Positions 46,309 to 57,982 of a stretch of 64,000 bases of DNA are shown here, piece after piece. Within the stretch, counting starts at the first letter, position 1. The number at the start of each line of letters is the position of its first letter. A program made the position numbers and the translations under genes. The DNA is from Cyclaneusma minus. Taxonomy: Eukaryota > Ascomycota > Leotiomycetes > Marthamycetales > Marthamycetaceae. The stretch lies in NCBI GenBank assembly GCA_037179335.1, contig JAKZHN010000003.1, positions 1,054,001-1,118,000 of the forward strand, read 5' to 3'. The notes under the pieces were generated by a model that saw nothing but the letters and a program-made list of their open reading frames with translations, searched no databases and was not told where the DNA came from.

Positions 46309-47619
46309 ATTAGAGCATTGGGCGGGCGGCGACGCTATATATTGGGTGGGGTTTTACACATTGCTTTGTCGACTGGAGAACGGAAGGCTTCATGGGAGGG
46401 ACCGGCTGGCGGCAGTGGCAAATAGCAACACTAGCATTATGGCGTTCTTCCTGTTCAAGGACGAATTGCATTATTGAGCTTCACTATGATCGATATGACT
46501 CCTCGTCTTATCCGTCTTCCGTGATAGCGCATACATGTACTGGAATCTGGCACTCTCGAGGATCTAGATTATCACAGACCAGAGAATGAATAGTACAATT
46601 ATGTGACAAAAGTCTGACCCCCCTTGTACAATTAGGAATATCCGCAGTGATTGGGAATATCCCCGGTGATTTGGGATTTTCTCAAATCTTCAGAACATCC
46701 TCAAAGATTAGGAATGTTCAACAAATAGCTGACTACCTGGTGACTACCTACTGCCGCTTGTTTGGGTTCATGAAGCGGGTGCAGACTTCTGTCGTCCCAC
46801 TGTAATATGGTCCAGAAAGCTTGGCTCCGACTTCTCAATTCTCTCCCAAGGTGTAATTTAGTCTCATTGTACAATTACAACAACAACAACAACAACAATG
46901 GCAACATCTCAGTGGCAGCTGTGCGAGACTGGCAGCAAGATGCCAAGATCAGATTGTTCGTGATGCCGGCCATACTAAGCTCATGGAGATATTCAAATTG
47001 GCAGGTTTAAAGAAAGCTTCCGTCTGGGAATACTTGAGGCCTGCGAACTTGCCAGAAGCATGGAAGTCAGCAAGTCAGCAACCCAAAGGTATGACCAAAC
47101 ACTTAAGACGCATTCCGTGCAGTCTGGAATATCTATCACAAGCATGCACGAGGTTCACGAGGTCCACGAGACTCTGGATTACAGGTTGGAATGTCACATA
47201 TGTCACGAGTGAAGAGCAAGATCGAGTCAGAAGTTTTTTTTCCATGTAACTACCTTAAGCTAGCTACACGATGCCGTGAATGCATCAGAGGAGACAGACC
47301 ATACCATCACCGCGATGCCGTAGAAAAGAACCTTATCCTATCCGTCTCAAACTCCATTGCAGAGTAGAGCAGTCAGGAAAACAGGCATTCATTTCTCCAT
47401 CGCGCCAGTAATCCCAGTCCACCAGATACAGAACGAAGACGCCAGGTAACACCGAGATCCCCGTATGACACGAAAGAAGCTTGATGTAACTCCGGGCCAT
47501 TATGTACTCCGAGGAGAAGATTGGTTGCAGGACAACTCTATGCAGATTCTCGCGCGAAAATGAATCTAGTCAGACGTGGGTACAAGTCGTAGGAATTCGC
47601 AGTGATGTACAGGAGGTGT
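46309..47619. other. Intergenic region with degenerate repeats
   Basis: No gene. A patch at about 46628-46722 carries TTGGGAATATCC-like units of the dispersed repeat family. An (AAC)n microsatellite lies at about 46871-46899. Confidence 0.6.
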
Positions 47620-50233
47620 TCAAGTGGATCCTTGGGGAGCAGTGGACATCTCGGTAGCTCCAGCAGCGTCGGCACCGTGGGCGGGAAGAGCCTCGGAAGC
47701 TGCGGCATCCGAGACGGTGGTCTCGGGTCCGGCGGCGGGGTACTGGCCGTTGTCGACTTCAGGGGCGTAGTGGCCGCTGGCGAAAGCCTGGTTGCCGTAC
47801 TGAGGAGCAGGATAGTAGTGTCCAGCTGGACCCATGGTAGACACTCGCTGGTTGAACGACATGGGATGGTAATACATAGGTTGTGGCGTTGGGGCGGCTG
47901 GGACCATGACGTTGCCGTAGCTGGGTGCAGGGGCCCACGGAGTCAGACCACCATAGGGGTTTGCCGTGTGTGGGGTGTATTGCGAAGCCATCCAGTGTTG
48001 TGATTGTCCGCCGATGTAGGGCGTGTACACGGGCGTCTGGAATGGATTCGCGTAAGACGCGGCAGTGGGGACCGGAGTAAACGGTGCCTGGAGAGCCAGC
48101 TGCGTAGGGTTGTACGTAGTGTATGCACGGGCTGGGGTGACCTGGTTGCGCGTCTGGCGAGCCCGAGCTTGCAAGTCCTCGTGGGACATGCGCTTCGGGG
48201 CTACCTTGACCAGTTTGCCATCGCTGAGGGTCAAGTTCTGTGTCTGTCAGTCGTGTGTGCTGAGAAGGTAAGAAATGAATACACTGACCTTCTCCTTGAT
48301 GGCAGCCTGAACAGACGATGGAGTCTCGAACCTAAGGAAGGCTGCCATGTAGTCGCCGTCTGAAAGTAGACGAGTTAGCCAGGTTGCAACCGCTACTGTG
48401 GACAATCGACTTACCAGTCTTGGTAGATCGCTGTCTCAAGATTTGAACGTCGACAACAATACCAAAGGCTCCATACTCCTTACGAAGCGAGGCCTTGGTC
48501 GAAGACAAGGGCAAGTTTCCAATAAAGATGGAGGATGGCTCGTACTCGGCCACGCCGTTGTCCTTGATCAGCAGCTTCGGCTGGGTCGCGACCGTACCGC
48601 CTTGTTTCGGGGTTTCCGAAAGCGTGTACATAACGTCGTCACGGAGAGCCTAATAAGAGTGGGTGAGTCAGAGGAGATTTCTGGAAGATGTGGGAAAGAG
48701 CTGCTTACCGCCAAAGCATCGCGGCCACTGTCGTAGAGGTTGAACTCGACAAAGAAGCCGTAGTCCAATCCGTACACAACGCGGGTTGTCTTGGAGGGCA
48801 GCCAGACATTGTCGATCTTGCCATACTTGCCGACGACGCTGCGAACCTCGGCTTCGGTCAGGGAGTGCGGGGACGCCTTCTTGACAATGATGTAGGTGCC
48901 TTTGCAAGCCGGTCAGCTATCATTCATGTCCAACAGCGGGAAAAACTTACGGCGAGCGGCGGCCATCTCAGTGCGGCAAGGGCGGCCAAGAATCTCCATC
49001 TTGGAACCTCGGATGACAGCGGCTTCGGCGTCTGCATTCTTCTGTAACGATGTGAGTCGCGACCTTGCAGACGATGACATTGAGGGGACACTTACCGTGA
49101 ATTGACAGAATGCGAACGGCATTGTCTTGGCGTCACGGCGGACTTTCACGTACACCTTGCCAAAAGCCTTGAAGGCTTCCTTGACTGCGATCTCGAGTTC
49201 GGCATCGCTGTTCGAAGACGACAAGCTGTTGAGACGTTAGTTGAGTGGCTCCAAGGGACAATGAACAAGGCGAAACCACTTACTTGGCCACGAAGACACA
49301 ACAGCTCGGAGGATATACGCTCTGGGCGTTGGCATCGGTTACCTTGGCCGACGGGGTCGGAGTTGTGGCTGCCGACGACGAACTCGACGACTTGACCACG
49401 GCAGACGAGCCGCTGCGCCAAGTCGTGGCAGATCGGAAGTCACGCTTCGAACGCGGGGTAGTGACCGAGCTCGACTTACGCTCGATTCCGGACTGCTTGA
49501 GGGCAGAGCGGTACGTGCGATCGAAGGGGTCCTCGTCGTCATGGGTCGAGCTGCGACGAACGAAGCCGCTGAGAGGATGTCAGTAACGCAATGGAGAACT
49601 TGAGATGCAAAAGTACTGACCCGGGAGCGAAGCCCTTGGTGATGGACGTCTTCTTGTCGCTGCGGTAGGCACCACTCACGGTCGAGCGAGTGGTGACCGA
49701 AACGTCATCGTCGCTCGTGGCATCGGCGACGTCGACGCTGTTAGCCTTGACGACAGCGGTGTCGGAGACTTGAGCACCGTCGACAGGCACTGCAGAAGTG
49801 TCAGTATTGGAGTGTCACTGAGTAACAGAAGGAGGTGACACGCAGCAGGGACGACCGAGATCGAGCCCAAGAAGCGGGGAGGAAGAGGCAGGTACATGAG
49901 AAGGAAGGGCTGGGGTCTGTACAGAGTGCAAGTTACACAGGTAAAGACGCGTGAAGGTAAATGAGAGGGGGCATGAGTAGGGGGACGCGACGCGACAACA
50001 GCACACGTACCTCCGCCATTCTCGGCGTCGCTGTCCGAGGAGCTGCTGGCCTCGGCGCCACGGCGGTGAAGCCTGACATTCGAGCGGACCAGAGCGTCCC
50101 AGTCAATTGCCATGCGGTTGGCCTTGACCTCGGCTTTGGACTCGGTCGCGAGCTCAGCCAAGTGAGCATCGACGACGGCGCGGTCTTCGGCGGGCTTGAT
50201 GCTGCCCGAACGAGAGCGGCTAGAACAAGACAT
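47620..50233 (-). CDS. RNA-binding protein with three RRM domains
   Basis: Nine exons (50233-50011, 49789-49621, 49568-49284, 49225-49096, 49041-48951, 48899-48709, 48649-48415, 48359-48289, 48237-47620) give 670 aa with all phases consistent. The N-terminal ~215 residues are Ser-rich and probably disordered. RRM1 spans about 219-300 (CCVFVAKN...VYVKVRRDAKTMPFAFCQF), RRM2 about 300-375 (TYIIVKKASPHSLTEAEVRS) and RRM3 about 395-475 (SSIFIGNLPLSSTKASLRKE...GDYMAAFLRFETP). The C-terminal ~190 residues are Tyr/Pro/Ala-rich. This layout suggests an mRNA-binding regulator. No specific orthologue is claimed. Confidence 0.88.
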
Positions 50234-52507
50234 TGTGAAGGTCTTGTGTTTGACTTAACGAGAGACAAGAGTCTTAAGAACGAAAGTGGGGGAGAGAGAA
50301 GTGAAGGGGAACGAATGTGTGACGGTGTCTAGACTTCTTGGGATGGAGGTCTGGAAGAAGTGTGGTAAACGACGGTGTGGAGAGGGAAAAAAAAGAAAGA
50401 AGACGAGAAGGAGAGGATCGCGAGATCCTGTTGACACCCATCTGTGCCGTCCCTCGAGGCTGAGGCGACGCTATGAGCCGTGTCTGCCCATGAAATGGCC
50501 CCTTTTCGTTAGCGTGGGGCGAATTGATGAAGCCATCCCGAAGTCGCGACGACGACGACGACTCGAACCGGCTCATCGATTGGGACGAAAGTGGCACCGC
50601 ATCGACTGCGTCGTCGATGGCCTCGAGGCGGTGCAAAGGTCAAAAGAAAACGTTGGGAAGTGTAAGTGCGATTCCTCTGTTTGGTGATCGCAGCAGCACT
50701 TAAATTCTTGCACTAGCTTGTCGCCTAGACACACACTAGCGAACAAAGAACGCGCAGGCTCGGGGTTTAGGCGCGCGGGGGTGCCTCAGGAGAGAGAACC
50801 TAGGCGCGAGACTGGCCCACATGCAGGGAGGGATGATGCCTCTGACAGAAGGGGAAGGAGCGGCCGTGGGGGTGGAGGCTTCTAATGAGATCACGAGAGC
50901 ATATCTAGAGCATATCTAGAGCATATCTAGAGCACAGGAAGAGGCCAGTTTACTGCCATCAAGGCCGTGGATAGCCATGCCCTCCCTACTGGGGCCAGAC
51001 GTGCTCCAACGAAATGGAAATGAGCAGAGCAGGCCTCACCGTACGCCGAGACACAGCGCTCGCAACATTGCAATTGCCAGCTTCAGCTTGCCAGAGAAGC
51101 CCTACGGCGTTGATTGCTCGTAGAAACAAACACCAAGCATGGAAACATTGAGAATTCCACCGACTGCGTGCCCAAGTAATATGCCAGCCATGCTCGAAGA
51201 TGAGGGTCGAGCCATCATTAGACTGTGGACAGAAGCTTGCAGTGTCAAGGACGCTATGTACGGCTTGCCACCTGAGAATGAGCATGACGCCATTAACTTC
51301 TTGACCTTCTTGACAGAGGAAGAATGATCCCAATCATGAAACGGTGCAGGTTATTGCCAACAGGCCATGCGACCAGAAACAGCCCGACTTGAGCAACTGA
51401 CAGCAAATCTTCAGTCAAGTAGTGCTTCTAGAAGCCTTTTCCGCCTTGCGCTATTGCTCACACTGGTGACTTTCCTTGGAGAGTGTCTTGAGATAGTAGC
51501 ACTTGGTTACCGGCCTCTGGTGAGAATTCTTGAGTGGCAGCATGTTGGGCATCTAGACTGTCTCGAGGGCGAATCGTAGCAAATGCTGCGGGGCAGATAT
51601 CATCCCAATAGCTTTGATTGCTTTTCAAACTCCCAAGTAAGGAGACGCGACTCAAAGAACCGAAAGTAGTCTTATGACTCCATATCCGCCCTTGACCAGA
51701 AAGCAATGCCACCGCGACTGGTGCTCGAAGAGCATGCTGGACTCTACCTACATGACACGCCTTCACGCTCTGTACTATGGTCCTGAGCGTCGACTTTGTC
51801 ATTCGAGAACTCCCATCCAAGAAAACCGGCGTGCCATGAGCGGCACTGCTTTAGGAGGCCAGAGTAGGAAAGTCAAGGGAACAAGAGAAGGCTCGAGCAG
51901 AGCATGTCAACGGCGCTGAGCCGCTGGCAGACAGTTCGGTGTCTCTACGTAGGGAAAAAGAAGGCCTCGCCGTGGACTCGACGTTCAGCCTGTGAAAGAT
52001 GTTGGTCTGGGCCACGACTTCACCGTGAGCTCGACGCGCAGCCTGCGAAAGATGCTGTTCTGGTCGATGGACTTCATCGTGACTAGACTCGCAGAATCTA
52101 TGTCGACAGCTTAGTGCGGACATACTTGGGCTCGCTGGAGAACAAGAGCGTGGACCACGGTGTAGCAGATGCCAAAGGCAGTCCGAACATTTGTGGAAAG
52201 CAGTATTATTACCGGCAGCAAAGGCGCAGATCGAACTTTCAAGCGCTGAAAGACTGAAGCTCTCAAGATGGCATGTCGTCGTCCGACACGCACGATGACT
52301 AAGTAAGTTCGCGTTGGCCAAAGCTCGCAACTTTTCAAGACCTCGAGAGGTGTGGGCATATCAGCATTGGTCCTGTCGACGTAAGAGCTATTCTGCTTCA
52401 CCCGACGGAGCTAGGTGCTCAATTGGATCTGCCCGCCGTCTTCCCATGCTCCTCGGGGACTGGCAAGCTTCTGCCTTCGACCGGACGTCCAGCTGTCGAC
52501 TGCCACA
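50234..52507. other. Long intergenic region without a supported gene
   Basis: 2.3 kb. The left part is the 5' leader and promoter of the RRM gene and holds a CGA-triplet tract near 50548. An 11-bp tandem repeat (AGAGCATATCT, three full units) lies at about 50896-50935. A 53-bp imperfect tandem duplication lies at about 51972-52081. Open frames here lack any family feature. Confidence 0.5.
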
Positions 52508-53398
52508 ATGAGGGTCACAAGCAGCCTCCCTCGAGGCTTCTTCGGCCGAAGCCTGGATGAATTCAAACGCCTCTCAAGATTATGTTCGACACCATTGTCC
52601 CCACCATGCTGTGTTCTGCGAGCGGACGAATCTGCTAACACTCGTGGGTGTCCTGCAGCTCTTAGCGGCGAGGCCATTCGAGGCCCCGACCGTCCCTACG
52701 TTCTATACAATTTCAACGAGCCCGAGTCGCTGAAAGACTGCAAAGTGATGTCTGACGTCGACATCGGAGGTTTCTCACGAGCCAATATGGACTGGATCCC
52801 GCCTGTAGCCTCTCCCAAATCGCCGGCTGAGAACCCCAATGGACACGTCCACTTCCATGGGACCATCTCCACCGAGCTGCCCTCAAACCGACCCGAGATT
52901 CAGCGGACTGGCTACGCGGCCTGGCGGACTCTGGATAGGAAGTTTACGATCTTCGGGAAGAGTTTGTGGAATATAGACCCTTACGTCTACCTCGCACTGC
53001 GCATCAAATCGGACGGGCGCAAATACTTCGTGAACGTACAGACGGAGTCCATTGTGCCTACCGACATCCACCAACACAGGCTCTACGCACGAAGGCCTGG
53101 CGAGTGGGAAACGGTGCTGATCAACTGGAACGAGTTCGTGCGTACAAACCATGGTACGGTGGTGGAGCCGCAGACGGAGATGCTGAGGGAGAAGGTTCGC
53201 ACGATTGGCGTGGGCCTGATTGACAGACAGCCGGGACCGTATAGCCTCTCAATTGAGCGCATCTGGGCAACAAATCGTCTGCTGGAAAAGGATTTAATCC
53301 CTGAGAAGGACAAGCAATGGGGCCAGGGCCAGCTGAAGAGCAAGGGCAAGCCCGGCAGATGGAGTGATGGGCAAGAGAAGATGCGACCACCTTCGTAG
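52508..53398 (+). CDS. CIA30: Complex I intermediate-associated protein 30
   Basis: Mitochondrial assembly factor for the membrane arm of NADH:ubiquinone oxidoreductase (NDUFAF1 family). Two exons (52508-52583, 52659-53398) give 271 aa. The start MRVTSSLPRGFFGRSLDEFK is followed by the CIA30 domain with PYVLYNFNEPESLKDCKVMS, DIGGFSRANMDWIP and the C-terminal GVGLIDRQPGPYSLSIERIW. The 75 bp intron is a multiple of three and has no stop, so a naive reading retains it. A branch-like CTGCTAAC, the CTGCAG acceptor and family alignment support splicing. Confidence 0.9.
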   Translation: MRVTSSLPRGFFGRSLDEFKRLSRLCSTPLSPPCCVLRADESANTRGCPAALSGEAIRGPDRPYVLYNFNEPESLKDCKVMSDVDIGGFSRANMDWIPPVASPKSPAENPNGHVHFHGTISTELPSNRPEIQRTGYAAWRTLDRKFTIFGKSLWNIDPYVYLALRIKSDGRKYFVNVQTESIVPTDIHQHRLYARRPGEWETVLINWNEFVRTNHGTVVEPQTEMLREKVRTIGVGLIDRQPGPYSLSIERIWATNRLLEKDLIPEKDKQWGQGQLKSKGKPGRWSDGQEKMRPPS

Positions 53399-53938
53399 AG
53401 CAAATACATCTGGGGGGAAATGAAAAGACAACGGCGGCTTGCTCACAGCTATTGCATCTATTCGGCGTCTTGCGCTGGCATTGCCTGCAACAAATAGAGC
53501 TGCGGAAATGACCTGGGACATGAAGCAGCTTGGTCTGCATGCGATGTCTTGGTTTCAACTCCCAAGATGTGTGTAAATGCCCAGATAGCTGGCAAGAAGC
53601 CCAAAGCCAGCATCACATTTTTGCAGGCTAAATGTACCTGTAAATGTAGATATAAATTATATGCGCAAATAAATTCGAAATAAAGGCAATGGCTCGCGTG
53701 CCGGATCAGAGTTCGCTTTCTTGACAGCGGCGCGCGCAAGCTCGGTGTCGCCGTCGCGACTTCCAGGCCGCATCTCGCGTTCATGCTACAGATCGATTAA
53801 TCCACAGCCAGAAGTCCACAAGTGCTTCCCTGACATCAAATGTGACGCAAAGCTGTACGCCGTCTGCAATTGGAAGAGAACGCGTTGAGCAGTACATCTC
53901 GACCTTGATGGCAGCCTGCAAAGAATGCGCTGGAAAGC
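53399..53938. other. Spacer between CIA30 and APC5
   Basis: 3' flank of CIA30 and promoter of APC5. Nothing else recognised. Confidence 0.4.
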
Positions 53939-56344
53939 ATGACACGCTATTTGACTCCCGCCAAAATCGGCCTCTTGGCCCTCATCGAGCTGTACACCGA
54001 GTCTGCGGTGCCTACAGGGTCGTCGGTGGCCATCCTGTCCTTTATTGTCGCCCAGCTCCTCCCATCCAGCCGCTTCAAACCTCACAACAACGTCTCGGAC
54101 GATGACACCGCCCATGGGAACAGCAAGTTCAATATCAGCATCGACGACTTTGAAAAGCTGCTGAGCCGTACTCCCGCCAGTACTGGCCTTCCTGGTCGCT
54201 CGCTGTATGACTTGCTGCTTGAGAAGTTCTGGGCCATCAACTCTCTCGATGGCCTGCATCTCTTCTTCCGGCGTCGCGCCTACATGCTGATCAGATCCAA
54301 GGAGGACGTGCGACGAGAGGGAAATGTTGGCCTACCCCCTCCCACAAGTCGGATTCTGTTGTCCCGGACCTCTCCTTTTGGCGCTTTCGTTCGGAGAGCC
54401 CAGCTGGAGTTCGAACGCCTCAAATTCCATGATGCCTTGGCTCTGTACAAGAGTTTCATAGCTTACCGGCAGCCCACTCTCTTGAGGTGGACTCGAATCA
54501 AGCCTTGTGACAGTCCATGGAGATTTGATCAGGTCCTGCAGGCCGGCGATCCAAACTGGAATGAGGATCAGTTGAAGGATTTCTACTCCATTGCTTACGA
54601 TTCTCTCCTGGATAGTGAACCTTCCTTGGAGGGTCAAGTTAGCACCGACGACGTGGAAAAGCTACTTGAATTTCAAGTGGAGCAGATGCAAAGTAGGTCT
54701 CGATGTATGGCTATAGTTTGCGCTTTCTAATCCTATATAGAACTCGGCACCAGAGTCCCGGATGATGTGAGGGGACAGTTTAAGTCCTTGATCGGCCGCA
54801 ATGTATTGATACCAAGTTTGTCACATTATGCCAAGTAAGCAACAACACCATCCAAGCACTCTTGCCCTTCTAACCATCATAGTTTCCTCGACTCTTGGAG
54901 AGCTGGTGACTACTCGGGCTCTTTCGACAATCTCCACCGATTTTTCGACTACACGATGCAGTCCCGAGATCGCTTGTTTTACCAGTACGCACTCCTCAAC
55001 TTGGCTGTGCTTCAGGCCGATTTCGGCTGTTTCCACGAGGCAGTGGCAGCTATGCAAGAGACTGTTTCGACTGCTCGGGAGAACAAAGATATGAGCTGCT
55101 TGAACTTCAGTCTCAGTTGGTTGTACCATTTCAGCAAGGCACATCCGCAAGTGCTTCGTGAGACAGGACACAATGACATGCTGGGAGTTGAGCGTGAAAG
55201 CTTAGCCTTCCTCCGTGTGAAAGCCAAGGAATGTGGAATGTGGAGTCTTTGGAGCTCTGCTCTGCTGAGCGAGGCCAAGATGGGTCTCTCGAATGGCGAA
55301 AGTGTCGCTACGGCCTTCGAAAACATATTACGCAGCTCCGAACTGACTGTCACGAAGGGCATGATGAGCAGCATCGGGGCACAGCTGCAACTGCAGGCAG
55401 CGCTTTGGCATCGACTCGGAATCGCCCATCTTACTTGGTCCTATTGCGAGATCTTTTTGCAATGCCACGCCAGATATGCCGCTTGCGACGACGTGGTGCG
55501 GCTCACGTGTCGCAGCTCCTATCTTCTGATGCAGAGGGGTCGATATACGGAGGCATTGCAGAAGATTGAGAACCTAGATGAGAAAGAGTTGCGATCGCTC
55601 AAGGTCAACCAATACTGGCTGTTGTTCCGCGGCATCCTCAAGTTGAAGTATGACGTCCAGCGCAATGACCTTGATGGAGCGGAACGCTTGCTGTCACAAC
55701 TGCTACAAAGCAAAGTTGGGGATCGAGAGATTGCTTTTGAATTAAGCATGCTTCACACGGAGGTGATGATGCGAAGGGGCAATTACGCAGGTGCGCTCGC
55801 GAACATCGAAAAGACCGCCGACGATACTCACGACGACATATACTACCGGGCGAGGCTACTCACCATGAAGGCTTCTCTCTTCGACAAGTGCGGACGCCCG
55901 CAGAAGGGCTTCTCGCTAGCTATGCAAGCTGCAAGCATCGCCTGGAGGGCACGTCTCCTGCCAGCCCTGTGGCAAGCAATGGGCTCACTTGCGTGCATCC
56001 TGATATCCCTGTGCGAATTTAGTGCAGCAGCACAAATTCTCAACTCGGTTCTGCCGCGAGCGCTAGAGTGTGAGGATTTGGCTTTGGCTGCTCAATTGTA
56101 CTCTCACTCCGCCGATGCTTTCATGGGTATGGCAGCAGATCCCCGCAAACGGACACAAAATTTGACCAAGGCGCTTGGTTTCTTAGATAGAGCGTTGGCA
56201 GGGTATTCGACCGTTCACGACATCAAGGCGGAGGCGGAGATGATGGCCAAGAAGACCGTGGTGATGAGGCTCATGGGTGATATTCCCATTGCCAACAATT
56301 ATGCTGCAGCCTATCTAGACTTGGTACAGCCGGTTTCCATATGA
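53939..56344 (+). CDS. APC5: Anaphase-promoting complex subunit 5
   Basis: Scaffold subunit of the APC/C ubiquitin ligase. Three exons (53939-54692, 54741-54834, 54883-56344) give 769 aa. The N-terminus MTRYLTPAKIGLLALIELYT is characteristic. The middle has FLDSWRAGDYSGSFDNLHRF and YQYALLNLAVLQADFGCFHE, the conserved Apc5 region. The C-terminal half is a run of TPR-like helical pairs. It belongs to the gene set that commonly neighbours MAT loci, and COX13 and APN2 follow. Confidence 0.94.
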
Positions 56345-56521
56345 GCTCGGTGCTCCTTGGGCGATACATCATGTATGTCTACTTAGCATAGTTCGCACAA
56401 ATGTCAGATGAAAGCAAAACTGTTTACCGCCATAAGTGATTCAAGGGCGAACGCGGAACGCCTCACAGATCAGGGGCTCTGACCATTGATCTGACGCCCG
56501 CCTGGTATAAATAATAAATGA

Positions 56522-56865
56522 AGGGAATCGCTAAATCGCATCTGGAGTTTTCAAATTGCATACAGACCAAGCCTATTCGCAAATAGCTCTGGCGCCGATT
56601 TAGTTTGTTTTTAATAAGTAGACAAATTCTTATTCCAAGTGACTGGGAATATTCCAAGTGACTGGAAGTATTCCAAGTAATTGCAAATATTCCGAGTACT
56701 TGGGAACATTCCAAATAACTGAGAGTATCGCAAGTGGTTGGGAGAGTATTGCCAAGTGACTGGGAATATTACTACCGACTACGGGGCTTAGAGCGATAGA
56801 AATATTGCTTAACAGGCTTAGTATGTATGCGTCTTCAAACTCCAGGTGCGATTTAGCGATTCCCT
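56522..56865. mobile_element. MITE-like element with terminal inverted repeats
   Basis: 344 bp. The left end AGGGAATCGCTAAATCGC, continuing with TCTGGAGTTTTCAAA, is matched by the reverse complement of 56834-56865 with about two differences over 32 bases. The interior (about 56630-56770) has about seven degenerate units of ATTCCAAGTGACTGGGAAT. No open frame. It shares GCTAAATCG ends and core with the element at 21265-21850. Confidence 0.8.
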
Positions 56866-56964
56866 AAATCAAAGCATGCTTGATTCTCTATGCACATCAA
56901 AGTAGCCGGCCCCCTTTCTGTACCAATTATATTTGGCCCACCTTGCGCTATTTCCTGCTCACCC

Positions 56965-57551
56965 TTATTCCTTCTTGTTGTAGTTGACCTTGTCGTTCCA
57001 GAACAGAGTCTATCGAAAGTGTTAGTCGTCCCGCTCCCCTCTCATACCATCCAATCCATGGTCCACTTGCCTTGTCTCCGTCACCCCAGAAGAAGTTCTT
57101 GGTGCGGATGTTCTGGTATTCGTACTGGGGTCTCTCCTCCGGTGGAGGCATGTGAGCCACGTGCTCCCAATGCGCATCCCAAAGGTTTTTGGCGTTGATT
57201 GAGGCGAGGATCAGGCATGGCACGGCGACACTATGGACTGTTAGGAATCATTCCGGATTTCGGCAATCGTAGTTTTCTGCAAGCGAGTAGTTCGGAGAAA
57301 GCGGTTGCTTACTAGATGGACAGCTTGCGCCAGAGGTCTAGGACAGCAAATCAGTAAGGCCCAGCTTAGAATTCGGGGAAGGGAGGGGTACCAGCGGTTT
57401 CACCGGCATGAGCCTTTGCGGCAGCTCGCTCCTCGTTGAAGACGTTCTTGGCGGCAGACACGAAGCGGCGTTGGACGGTGGAGCGGATGGGAGTAGGGCT
57501 CGACCTGAGGACGGCGCGCTGGGTTGCGCGGAAGGCAGCGTTGGAGGACAT
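56965..57551 (-). CDS. COX13: Cytochrome c oxidase subunit VIa
   Basis: Single-span subunit of complex IV in the inner membrane. Four exons (57551-57392, 57337-57313, 57230-57071, 57009-56965) give 129 aa, matching the family length. There is an N-terminal presequence (MSSNAAFRATQRAVLRSSP), a 25-bp second exon (DLWRKLSIY), a transmembrane stretch VAVPCLILASINAKNLW, and the conserved EYQNIRTKNFFWGDGDKTLF. The last intron starts with GC (donor AAG|GCAAGT), and it is the only join that yields the conserved DGDKTLFWND. Confidence 0.95.
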
Positions 57552-57982
57552 GGTGAACTTGTTGCTCAATCTGAGGTTGGACGTTCAATCAGGATGGTTT
57601 GATGATGTTGCTCAGGGACTAGCGTAATCATCCAGTCTGGCGTGGCGGAGCTCAAGTTCTTCCGATCCGAAACGCGAAAGACAACCCGATTTCCACGGTT
57701 TACAACACTCGCGTGACTGTCACGAGGGAAGAAAGAGCAGTTCCTCTGACTGCTAGAAGGCTGCTTCGTAATTCAAGATTGCATTCGAGTGATTCGACCC
57801 ATTATTTCTACTTACTGCTCGCCCGGAGCCACCCTGCTGGACCAACAGCCAGGTGAAGGTGTTCCACGACAAGGCAATTCTCGTATGCTCTTTCACGCTC
57901 GTGGCAATCGAAGTCTACGTGTGAGGCACCAAACCATGGGCTGCCACATCTTCCAGCGCGCGGGCGGATAATCAGAGCAACA
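57552..57982. promoter_or_regulatory. Divergent COX13/APN2 promoter region
   Basis: About 430 bp between divergent start codons. No individual site is claimed. Confidence 0.45.
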
